A DNA stretch of 21,611 nucleotides, taken from positions 1-21,611 of the IMG/VR virus record IMGVR_UViG_3300017782_000268. One strand, 5' to 3'. Below the pieces are notes generated by a model, which searched no databases, was not told the origin of the DNA, and saw nothing but the letters and a program-made list of their open reading frames with translations. The position numbers and the translations under genes were made by a program. Source of the DNA: a virus. Below, one piece after another: positions 13,262 through 21,611 of this stretch. Numbering within the stretch: position 1 is the first letter of the stretch; each line of letters begins with the position of its first letter.

Positions 13262-13978
13262 ATGGCAGTAAGTGTAGACACAGTATATCAAACAGTATTG
13301 GCGCTAGCCAACAAAGAGCAAGGAGGATACATAACTCCTCAAGAATTTAACTTATTTGCTAATCATGCTCAATCAGAAATATTTGAGCAATACTTTTACG
13401 ATCTTAATCAATTTAAAAGAGGTAGAGGCAGTGACGATAATGAGTCTGATATGGTTTCTTTGCTAGAAGATAAAATAGCTATATTTAGCTCAATATCAAC
13501 GCTTTCAAATCAAGATCCAAACGCAAGCAACTCAAAGTTTACATTACCTAGTAGTTTTTATAGACTAATAGACGTCAGAACTGGATCTAGCCATAGCAAC
13601 GTTCAAGTAAATAAACTTTCAAGAAAAGACTTTTGGGAATACAATCAAGGCCCACTTACTAAAGGAACCTTAAGTAGACCTAACTGCTACCTTCATCAAG
13701 ATGGAGTAATTTGGGTAAATCCTGATGGAATAGAAAAAATACACGCAAACTACATTAGAAAGCCAAAAACTCCTAAGTGGACATATGTTGTTGTAAATGA
13801 AAAAGCTTTATGGAACCCTATGGCTTCAGACAAGCAAGACTTTGAGCTTCACTCCTCAGAGCAGCATAACTTGGTTGTTAAGATACTAAAGCTTGCGGGT
13901 GTTTCTATAAAAGACTACAACTTAGCTCAAGCTGCAGGTCAAAACGACGTTCAAAATATTCAACAACAAAAATCTTAA
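13262..13978 (+). CDS. head-tail connector (ring/adaptor) protein
   Basis: This 238-residue protein begins SVDTVYQTVLALANKEQGG, then ITPQEFNLFANHAQSEIFEQY. This opening resembles the adaptor or ring proteins encoded after the capsid gene in crAss-like and related podoviruses. It then has TLPSSFYRLIDVRT (about residue 98-111) and a beta-rich stretch with CYLHQDGVIWVNPDG, and ends with helices and a Gln-rich tail. Such proteins sit between the portal and the tail. It follows the hairpin and precedes the next connector by four bases. Family membership is by pattern recognition; the exact ring position in the particle cannot be told. Confidence 0.75.
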   Translation: MAVSVDTVYQTVLALANKEQGGYITPQEFNLFANHAQSEIFEQYFYDLNQFKRGRGSDDNESDMVSLLEDKIAIFSSISTLSNQDPNASNSKFTLPSSFYRLIDVRTGSSHSNVQVNKLSRKDFWEYNQGPLTKGTLSRPNCYLHQDGVIWVNPDGIEKIHANYIRKPKTPKWTYVVVNEKALWNPMASDKQDFELHSSEQHNLVVKILKLAGVSIKDYNLAQAAGQNDVQNIQQQKS

Positions 13979-13982
13979 GTAA

Positions 13983-15569
13983 ATGGGTTTAATAAATAAA
14001 ACTGACAAACAATATTACGAAGGTAATAATTTAGGAGGCTATCAGTTCGTATCGCTAGACGATGTTATATCTCAATTTATGGCTGTTTATGTTGGCGATG
14101 AGAAAATAATAAACAAAGTGAGTAGATCTGATGTAAGTTTCTGGGCTCAACGAGCTTTAGCTGAACTTTCATTTGATACTTTAAAATCTATTAAGTCTCA
14201 GCAAATAGACTTACCGCCTAGCTTAACAATGAGGCTTCCTAAAGATTATGTTAACTATACTCACTTAAGCTACGTAGACGCTTCTGGTGTTAAGCACCCG
14301 TTGTATCCAACTAAAGATACGAATAATCCTTTTCAAGTAACTCAAGATGCGGATAAAGAATATATTTTTAATGAGCTAATAAGTTCTGGCATTAATTTAA
14401 ACACTCGAGGAGGGTGGGACTTTACCGCAGAAGGAATGAAAGGTGTTAAGAAAGCGGGTGAACTTACTTGGGGCACATCGCTTGGAATTAATAACACCTT
14501 AAAAATAGGTCAAGCTCCTAGAAGAAGATTTTCACCTATAGAAGGATTTGTTGTATCTGGTTATCACGAGGTTGACGTGTCAATATTTAAAAAAGCTTTT
14601 TTTTCAGCTTCAGCAACAACAGTAGCACCAAGCACGCAGGTTATCACTCAAGCGGAAGTAGACGATCTAGCTGTAAATGGAACTAAAGTAGATGGAGAAG
14701 TACCTTACGCTAGTACCGCCGCAACATACAACACTCCTGGTACAACTATAAGGGTTGGTTTAAGTACTAGTATTCCTTCAAACAACGTTAGACAAAACGG
14801 ATGGGGATCTCCAGACGCAAGTGACTATGATCCACCTAGTCCAAACTTAGATCCTGCTTATTTTGATATTGGATACCTTGAGTGGAGCAATGGCGAAACA
14901 GGTGAAAAGCAGTTAGAAACCAGCGTAGACTTTACGAATATGCAAGGCTCTATTTACGTTACTATTATAGCTATAGCGCCTTGGACAGAGACAGACGTAC
15001 CAACTTCAGCGAGTACAATAAGCCAAATACTTCAAGTAGAATCTACGGTATCTAACATATCTTTAGAGTCTGATATATCAGTAGGCTTGTTAGATCAAAC
15101 TGGAGCTGAAGAATCATCTACGTTTACTAACTATAAAAATTCAAACCCAAGCGAAAACGCTAGAGCTGACGATTATATAGATGATATATATTGGCCTAAC
15201 GAAGGTGAAAGATACGGATTAGATCCAGTAAGAGCACAAGTAAACGGATCTTTTTACATTGACGAAAGATTAGGTAAAATAAACTTTAGCTCTAACATTT
15301 CTGGAAAAACTGTGATCTTAGACTACATAAGTGATAGTCTTGGAACTGACAGCGAAATGCAAGTGCATAAGTTTGCAGAAGAAGCTTTATATAAGTGGAT
15401 AACATACGGTGTTTTATCTACTAAATCTAATGTTCCTGAAATGATAGTAAGGCGCGCAAAAAAAGAAAAGTTTGCTGCTACTAGACAGGCTAAACTAAGA
15501 TTATCAAACGTTAAGTTAGGTGAGATAACCCAAGTATTAAGAGGGAAGTCTAAACAAATAAAACACTAG
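13983..15569 (+). CDS. head-tail connector / tail ring protein with central insertion
   Basis: This 528-residue protein has two ends that look like one connector fold. The N-terminal part holds IINKVSRSDVSFWAQRALAEL, then DTLKSIKSQQIDLPPSLTMRL and KDYVNYTHLSYVD (about residues 42-97). The C-terminal part holds NFSSNISGKTVILDY and HKFAEEALYKWI, ending in helices rich in basic residues with RQAKLRLSN and LRGKSKQIKH. Between them (about residues 200-380) is a Ser/Thr/Pro-rich, beta-type segment unlike the flanks, probably an inserted surface domain. The order fits a T7 gp11-like or crAss-ring role at the junction of portal and nozzle. It starts with ATG 13983, and the next gene begins after TAGTAA. 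Confidence 0.75.
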   Translation: MGLINKTDKQYYEGNNLGGYQFVSLDDVISQFMAVYVGDEKIINKVSRSDVSFWAQRALAELSFDTLKSIKSQQIDLPPSLTMRLPKDYVNYTHLSYVDASGVKHPLYPTKDTNNPFQVTQDADKEYIFNELISSGINLNTRGGWDFTAEGMKGVKKAGELTWGTSLGINNTLKIGQAPRRRFSPIEGFVVSGYHEVDVSIFKKAFFSASATTVAPSTQVITQAEVDDLAVNGTKVDGEVPYASTAATYNTPGTTIRVGLSTSIPSNNVRQNGWGSPDASDYDPPSPNLDPAYFDIGYLEWSNGETGEKQLETSVDFTNMQGSIYVTIIAIAPWTETDVPTSASTISQILQVESTVSNISLESDISVGLLDQTGAEESSTFTNYKNSNPSENARADDYIDDIYWPNEGERYGLDPVRAQVNGSFYIDERLGKINFSSNISGKTVILDYISDSLGTDSEMQVHKFAEEALYKWITYGVLSTKSNVPEMIVRRAKKEKFAATRQAKLRLSNVKLGEITQVLRGKSKQIKH

Positions 15570-15572
15570 TAA

Positions 15573-18500
15573 ATGGCGGAAATCAAAAACACTTTTAGTC
15601 AAGGTAAAATGAACAAAGACCTTGACGAAAGACTTATACCTAATGGACAATATAGAGACGCTTTAAACGTTGAAATAACTTCTGATGGTGAGTCTGCAGA
15701 GACAGGTAGCGCTGGTACAATATCTAATATAAAAGGTAATATACCTTTAGAAAACGTTGTACCAAGTGATAAATGTGTTTGCGTAGGAAGTGTTGCAGAT
15801 GAAAAAAATAATAAGCTATATTGGTTTGTTAAGTGTGAAGGATTTCCGCAGTCTGGAGACACAGCGTTTCCTAATAGAGATGCTATAATAGAGTACGATA
15901 CCGTATCAAAAGAATCTACTTTCCTTATTACTGATCTCCGTAGTAAGTTTACTAACTCTGCTGGAAGCACAGTAAAGCCTATATTAAATTTTTCTGGCAA
16001 GAAAATAACTTCAATAAATATAATAGATCAGTATTTAATATGGTCTGATGGAGAGACAGAGCCTAAAAAAATAAATATTGAAAAAGCTAAAGAAGCTACA
16101 ATAAAACAAAACAACGGCACAAATGGAAGAGGATCTTTAAACCATCACTCTTATCTATATGTTAATGGTGTTAACACTGTTCAGTACTTACAAGAAGAAA
16201 ATATAACTGTAATAAAGAAAAAGCCTTTAATGGCTCCTAGATATAGTGTTGTTAGTGCTAAGAATTCTGAATTTGATCCTAAATTAAATCCTACGCCTCT
16301 TAAAAAAGCTATATTTGAAAAAATATTCCCTAGATTTTGTTTGAGATATAAATACCAAGATGGTGAGTATTCTGCTTTTGGACCTTTTACTAATGTTATA
16401 TTTAACCCTGAGTTTGTAGGTGAATATTCTGTACTAAACGCTTTTACAGCAAAAGAGCCTTATAACAAGGCTATGGTTAACGCTATAAGAACAATAAATT
16501 TTTATGGTTTAGTTACTCCAGATATGCCTAAAGACGTTGTGCAGATAGACATTTTGTATAAGCAAGAAAACTCTACTGTAATTCACAATGTAGGTAGCAT
16601 TAAAAATACAGATCCAGAATGGTTTGAAGATGGTAACTGGTTTAAACAACAAGGATTAGCAGACTACGATAGTTATAACCCTACTACTAAAGGCGTTTTT
16701 ATTGTAGACACAGAAAACATACACGCCGCTTTACCTGAGAATCAATTTTTAAGAGTATGGGATGCTGTGCCAAGAAAAGCACAAGCTCAAGAAGTAACTG
16801 GAAATAGATTAGTTTTTGCCAACTATACTGAGGGTTACGATATGGTTGTGGACAACTCTGACTTTAAACCTAAAGTTTTAGGAGACTTTGAGCCAAGGCA
16901 AATTGATGTTGATAGTATTTTTAGAGGTGAAGGCGCCTTTGGATACTCGCTAAACATGTCGCAGAACTTAACCGGTAGATTTGAAAACGCTACATCAATA
17001 TCTTCAACTAGGGATAGAGGTAATATTTATTCGTACGTAGCCGCTCCAGTAGCAGATCCATCTCGACCATTAGCATATGCTTATACTGGCTACAGAGGAG
17101 CAGGATTGCCTACTATAAAATCTCAACGAGACTACCAATTAGGTGTTGTCTTTGGAGATGAATACGGTAGAGAAACACCTGTATTTACTTCCGATCTAGC
17201 TACAGTAAAAATTCCTTGGGAAGGAGCTTACGGACTATCTGCTAGCACGTCATTATCTATAGCTGCATCACTAGGCAACACCCCGCCTAGTTGGGCTAAG
17301 TATTACAAGTTTTACATAAAACAATCTGCTGGAGAGTATTATAATATAGCGATGGATAAAGTGTATAGACCAGCAACTTCTTCTCCAGAGTTTGATAACG
17401 ACTTAAATCACGTTTGGGTTTCTTTTGCTTCTTCTGATAGAGATAAAATAGATACGGGTGAATATATAACAATTAAAAAGATTATAAACGATTATGCTAC
17501 TCAAATACAAAAAGAAAATAAATATAAAGTACTAGACATTTCAAACGAAATGCCAGACTCTATAGCTTTTGAGTATTATAATTTAGGAACTAGAAGTAAT
17601 ATAAATAGTGCTTTAACTGATGAAAATATAACAGATGCAATTCCTATATTTACACAAGATCCTACGTCAAATGAAGAAAATAGAATAGACAGAATAACTA
17701 ACACTATTGAGATTTCAAAAACAAACTGGCTAGCTGGAAGTGGAGCTGCTTTAACTAAAGAAGATATTGACGGTTACACAGAAAGAGATGGTGGATTATA
17801 TATTTCTTGGAGAAGATCTACACAGTCTAGTAGAGTTTTTTCCAAAAGATATAAGGTAACTTCTGTAACTTTTCAAAGTAATAAATACATATTAAAACTT
17901 GCTGAATTTATACAAGAGCAAGATGCTAAGTTAGCTGCTAATAGTTCTGATTTATCTACTACTTCAGTAGGTTTAGGTGGTACTGTAACGGCTGACACTT
18001 TAACTTTTCAAATAGAAAGAAAAGAAAAGAAAACTAAAGAGGCTTTTGATGGCAGGTTTTTTGTTAAGATAGCCGCAGATTATATATTAGAAGAATACTT
18101 GCTTAGCGAGTTTAAAGAAGAGTTTACTGATTTTTATGTTAACGGAGTGCAAAAGTTGTTTTATTTAGCAGATGGCATAACTACAGGTTTTGACGCCTCG
18201 TCTGCTATAGTTAACTCTGAAAACTCAGCTGAAATACAGTCTTATCAAGATGACAGTGATGTTACTTCTCCTAGCGATATTCATTCTGGAGGTTCTTTAA
18301 CAGATCTTCAATCAGAGTGGCAAGCTTTAATGGACGATGATAACTTTGGTGTAAGAACAAGTCCTACAAGCAATAGCTCTGCTGGTAACGGTGGGTTTTT
18401 TATAGATGCAATGTATTTTGCCGCAATAAACAGTGATTCTGCAAATTCGTATGCTAAGTACGCTGGCCAAGGTTGGACTGGTAACTTATCTGTTGAATAT

Positions 18501-21500
18501 CCTGAAATTGAGTGGGGTAGAATAATAGACTACAGAACAAGAGATAATGATCTTCCAGGCTCAGATTGGTTAACAACTCTTGCAACAAGCAGTTATGGTA
18601 GAGATTATAATGTAGCAGCTAGAAGAGCTAGGTACGGCTGGAGACAAGCTGGTGTTAATGAAAACCAGGAAACTAATGCCGATGCTTGGATAGAATCAAG
18701 TAGCGCGTCAAACTTTGGTGGTGGTGCATATAGAAGCCAGTGGAGAAACTGGAATCACGGAAATTTCTCAACATGGCAAGTTTTAGAAGGCACGTCAGAA
18801 ACGGTAGAAACAGATAGAGAGTCTGAAGTAAATGGGTTTGAAGGCATTTTACAGCAAGCTTCTCCAGTTCATTATTCTTTACCTTCCGATGGTGGTTATA
18901 GAAATTTTCTCACTAACATATATGGTAAAATACCTAATGGAAGAACAACATCTAAAAATGTTTACAAGTCTAATATAAACGGTGTTACACCATCTTATTT
19001 ACATTTGTCTTATTTAGGACCAGGGTATTCGGCTAATCTTTTTAATAGAAACTCAGTGCCTTCAGACGTAGGCTTGCATGGCGAAAAAGCTTTAGGTCGT
19101 TATTTAGGTGGAATATGGGGAGGCGGAGCATTTACAAACCAAAATGGAACTAACTTTGGTTCATCTAATATAAGGTTTGTTGAAATGGAAGGAACAAATT
19201 GGGAGGATAGAATAGCTTATTCTGACAATGGAAATATACAGCCTGCAGCTTCTAGCCGTGACACCACGCAGGAAGAAAATATGCCTTCAGATATAACAAG
19301 ATCTAAGCCACCTAGACCTGGAGATGACACAAAGTACTTTGGGTACGACAGCAGCAAAGGAACACTTCATTCAAAGCAATGGGTTCCTGGTGGTGATGCT
19401 GGAACTATAGAGCACGTTTATAATTTTGCTACTCAAGATCTGCAGCAAGGTGCTCAATTTAGATTTAAAAACGATACAAGCGAAGATATATATACTGTGC
19501 TTGAAAAATCTGAGCTTCATATATATAATCACACTCCTTGGAAAGCTAGAAAAATATGGGATGGTACTGAGTACGTTTGGGGTAATGATAGTGTAGAAGA
19601 AGCTGTTGCCGCTTGGGCAGACACAGCCGATGTTAACGGTCAACCTGTTAACAATTTAGATGCTGAGTTTGGTGTTATGCTAAATAGATTAGAAGCGTTT
19701 GGTGATAGATCTAATAGAAGAACTACTTATGTATTGGCCTTAGATAAACCTGTACAAACATCTTCGTATAATCCTGTGCTAGGAGCAGACACGCAAGGCA
19801 CGCAGGTGCTACCTGATGCCACTGCTTTTACTGATATAGAGTTTATAAGAAACAATCCTATGGTATTGACCGGTGAGGTTAATAAAGATCCAGCTATATG
19901 GGAAACTGAGCCTACAAGCAACAACGAGCTTGATGTTTATTATGAGGCTTCTAACGCTATACCTACCAAGCTTAATAAATATAATCTTGATTTGTTTGCG
20001 CCTCAAGGAACCAGAATAGAGTTTCCTAACATGGACAATAGTATTATAAAGCACGACTATGCTGTTTACTTGCGTAGATGGAATGGTCCAATGTCAAGCT
20101 ATAACGATGAAGTAATAAGGCTTGAAGTTAGAGGTTTAAATGGTGGGGACACAGGTTTTAAATGGTTTTCTGGAGATACTAATATAGACTACAAAGGTCA
20201 AGAGGTTAGGTTTTATAGACAAGACGGCAGTTACACTACAGCTACTACAGCTAACATTGATATAGAGCAGTTTTACATAGACACGGACAATATGACTGAC
20301 GGGTCTGGCGATTACTGGAAAGGCAAAAACACAGCTGCGTATATATTTATTAAAAATACTATAGACCCTACGAAGCAAGTAGGATTAAGCTGGTTTAACG
20401 CGTTTACGTTTACCGACGGAGTTGAGTCTAACAGAATTAGAGACGACTTCAACGAAATGACAATATCTAACGGCGCTAGAGTTTCTACAACACTAGACGA
20501 GCCTTACAAAGAAGAAGTCAAATCTAATAGTTTAATATATTCTGGTATATATAACTCTAACTCTAAGTTAAACAGCTTAAACGAATTTATTACAGCTGAA
20601 AAAATAACAAAAGACTTAAACCCTACATACGGTAGTATACAAAAGCTTTTTTCAAGAAACTCAGATTTAATAGCTTTTTGCGAAGATAGGGTTGTTAAAA
20701 TATTAGCTAATAAAGATGCTGTATTCAATGCTGATGGTAATCCTCAACTAATAGCGTCAAATAGAGTTCTTGGTCAAGCAACACCTTTTGCTGGCGACTT
20801 TGGTATATCTAAAAACCCAGAGTCTTTTGCTAAAGATTCTTATAGAGCTTATTTTGCTGATAAACAAAGAGGTGCTGTATTAAGGCTTTCTATGGACGGA
20901 TTAACACCTATATCTGAAGCGGGCATGGGTGATTGGTTTAGAGATGAATTAACCTCTACAGGTATAAGCATAATAGGTACGTTTGACGATCACGCTAGAG
21001 AGTACAATGTTACTATTAAAGAAGTTGTAGACTCTAATAGAATTCAAAACAATACTTTTGACTACGGGTCTGAAGTTAGCATTGTAAACATAGTTAATCC
21101 AGAGTTATGCACAAACCCTGATCTATCTGGTGGAGCAGAGTATACGCCTGTAGACCTTGTTAATGATATATATTATGCTGGACCAACTGCTGATTCTAGT
21201 TTAGGCATAAGTCTTGGTTTTGATGTGTATAGCAAAGTTCCTATAAGAAACAGATCTTTAGGTTATAAGTCTACAGTTAGAAACTGGCCAGCAATAGCTG
21301 AGGGATCTATAAGATCTTACGTTGCCGCAGTACCTGCTATCTTAGCGGCTAACGCGGAATACGATGTTTACAATTTGCAAAACTCTAATATGTCAGGTAT
21401 TGATACAGTTTATAAGCTGTTTCATTACACGTTTAGAAACACTAATACTAATCCTTTTAACAACCCTACGCCTAACGGGTCAAGATCTACTCTTTCAACT

Positions 21501-21611
21501 GGCTCAACGTCTACAACAGAGGTAACTTCAGGGTATCTTTTAGCAAACAGTAGTGGAGATAGATACATAGGATCTAACGACTCTACTGAACCAGGATATG
21601 ATAACGACGGC
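15573..21611 (+). CDS. giant tail nozzle/muzzle-like protein, 3' end outside the window
   Basis: The frame from ATG 15573 stays open through all 2013 codons to the window edge; I read it through and found no stop. The N-terminus NTFSQGKMNKDLDERLIP, then NGQYRDALNVEI matches tail nozzle/muzzle or stabilisation proteins of crAss-like and related podoviruses (the T7 gp12 place), where it seeds a beta-propeller. A second conserved block lies at about residues 1655-1800: NEFITAEKITKDL, GSIQKLFSRNSDL, ISKNPESFAKDSYR and QRGAVLRLSMDG. Between them is a long, Trp/Tyr/Gly-rich, less familiar region (about 850-1450). After residue 1960 a Ser/Thr/Asn-rich linker appears. It probably forms the tail outlet and may carry receptor-binding parts. 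Protein ending not visible. Confidence 0.85.
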   Translation, partial: MAEIKNTFSQGKMNKDLDERLIPNGQYRDALNVEITSDGESAETGSAGTISNIKGNIPLENVVPSDKCVCVGSVADEKNNKLYWFVKCEGFPQSGDTAFPNRDAIIEYDTVSKESTFLITDLRSKFTNSAGSTVKPILNFSGKKITSINIIDQYLIWSDGETEPKKINIEKAKEATIKQNNGTNGRGSLNHHSYLYVNGVNTVQYLQEENITVIKKKPLMAPRYSVVSAKNSEFDPKLNPTPLKKAIFEKIFPRFCLRYKYQDGEYSAFGPFTNVIFNPEFVGEYSVLNAFTAKEPYNKAMVNAIRTINFYGLVTPDMPKDVVQIDILYKQENSTVIHNVGSIKNTDPEWFEDGNWFKQQGLADYDSYNPTTKGVFIVDTENIHAALPENQFLRVWDAVPRKAQAQEVTGNRLVFANYTEGYDMVVDNSDFKPKVLGDFEPRQIDVDSIFRGEGAFGYSLNMSQNLTGRFENATSISSTRDRGNIYSYVAAPVADPSRPLAYAYTGYRGAGLPTIKSQRDYQLGVVFGDEYGRETPVFTSDLATVKIPWEGAYGLSASTSLSIAASLGNTPPSWAKYYKFYIKQSAGEYYNIAMDKVYRPATSSPEFDNDLNHVWVSFASSDRDKIDTGEYITIKKIINDYATQIQKENKYKVLDISNEMPDSIAFEYYNLGTRSNINSALTDENITDAIPIFTQDPTSNEENRIDRITNTIEISKTNWLAGSGAALTKEDIDGYTERDGGLYISWRRSTQSSRVFSKRYKVTSVTFQSNKYILKLAEFIQEQDAKLAANSSDLSTTSVGLGGTVTADTLTFQIERKEKKTKEAFDGRFFVKIAADYILEEYLLSEFKEEFTDFYVNGVQKLFYLADGITTGFDASSAIVNSENSAEIQSYQDDSDVTSPSDIHSGGSLTDLQSEWQALMDDDNFGVRTSPTSNSSAGNGGFFIDAMYFAAINSDSANSYAKYAGQGWTGNLSVEYPEIEWGRIIDYRTRDNDLPGSDWLTTLATSSYGRDYNVAARRARYGWRQAGVNENQETNADAWIESSSASNFGGGAYRSQWRNWNHGNFSTWQVLEGTSETVETDRESEVNGFEGILQQASPVHYSLPSDGGYRNFLTNIYGKIPNGRTTSKNVYKSNINGVTPSYLHLSYLGPGYSANLFNRNSVPSDVGLHGEKALGRYLGGIWGGGAFTNQNGTNFGSSNIRFVEMEGTNWEDRIAYSDNGNIQPAASSRDTTQEENMPSDITRSKPPRPGDDTKYFGYDSSKGTLHSKQWVPGGDAGTIEHVYNFATQDLQQGAQFRFKNDTSEDIYTVLEKSELHIYNHTPWKARKIWDGTEYVWGNDSVEEAVAAWADTADVNGQPVNNLDAEFGVMLNRLEAFGDRSNRRTTYVLALDKPVQTSSYNPVLGADTQGTQVLPDATAFTDIEFIRNNPMVLTGEVNKDPAIWETEPTSNNELDVYYEASNAIPTKLNKYNLDLFAPQGTRIEFPNMDNSIIKHDYAVYLRRWNGPMSSYNDEVIRLEVRGLNGGDTGFKWFSGDTNIDYKGQEVRFYRQDGSYTTATTANIDIEQFYIDTDNMTDGSGDYWKGKNTAAYIFIKNTIDPTKQVGLSWFNAFTFTDGVESNRIRDDFNEMTISNGARVSTTLDEPYKEEVKSNSLIYSGIYNSNSKLNSLNEFITAEKITKDLNPTYGSIQKLFSRNSDLIAFCEDRVVKILANKDAVFNADGNPQLIASNRVLGQATPFAGDFGISKNPESFAKDSYRAYFADKQRGAVLRLSMDGLTPISEAGMGDWFRDELTSTGISIIGTFDDHAREYNVTIKEVVDSNRIQNNTFDYGSEVSIVNIVNPELCTNPDLSGGAEYTPVDLVNDIYYAGPTADSSLGISLGFDVYSKVPIRNRSLGYKSTVRNWPAIAEGSIRSYVAAVPAILAANAEYDVYNLQNSNMSGIDTVYKLFHYTFRNTNTNPFNNPTPNGSRSTLSTGSTSTTEVTSGYLLANSSGDRYIGSNDSTEPGYDNDG

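Noticed and set aside
15599-16000. 133-codon open frame on the minus strand
   Set aside because: It lies wholly inside the giant tail gene, has no leader and no recognisable protein pattern; it is a shadow. The same applies to the other minus-strand open frames, for example at 2046-2300, 4664-4972, 11592-11825 and 19371-19643.

Overview
This window is a late-gene block from a tailed phage with short-tail (podovirus-like) head and tail proteins. Every gene I can support lies on the + strand, packed end to end. The DNA is A/T-rich. Most starts lack a Shine-Dalgarno AGGAGG and are instead preceded by A/T-only leaders, as is usual for genes of Bacteroidota. That, together with a head-tail gene set resembling crAss-like and related marine flavobacterial podoviruses, makes a Bacteroidota host (possibly a marine flavobacterium) the best guess. 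The host assignment is inference. No tRNA, CRISPR array, integrase or insertion sequence was seen, and no gene-free stretch reaches 300 bases; the longest is 72 bases (386-457).

Layout. (1) 1-385: the C-terminal end of a GroEL-type chaperonin, overlapping a short GroES-type co-chaperonin. (2) 458-3627: two tandem paralogous small proteins, a winged-helix-like protein, a small HExxH (zincin-like) protein, a 3TM-family holin, a small particle-type protein and a LamG-like lectin domain protein. (3) 3653-4961: a coiled-coil protein, a conserved small protein, a 193-residue protein that reads as two GroES-like barrels in tandem, and a candidate small terminase subunit. (4) 4958-12309: large terminase, portal, acidic scaffold and major capsid protein, closed by a strong intrinsic terminator. 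(5) 12373-21611: a conserved structural protein, an intergenic hairpin without a U-tract, two head-tail connector proteins and the first 2013 codons of a very large tail nozzle/muzzle-like protein that runs off the window.

How the genes fit together. Terminase pumps DNA through the portal into a shell built from scaffold and capsid protein; the connector and nozzle proteins complete the tail; the holin, perhaps with the metallopeptidase-like protein, belongs to lysis. The chaperonin pair and the GroES-like double-barrel protein suggest that the phage brings its own folding equipment, plausibly for the capsid protein or the giant tail protein. The most interesting points are the phage GroEL/GroES pair with a shortened (T4 Gp31-like) GroES roof region, the second GroES-like tandem-barrel protein beside the terminase, an eight-residue motif shared by the portal tail and the scaffold head, and the contrast in codon use between the capsid gene and its neighbours.
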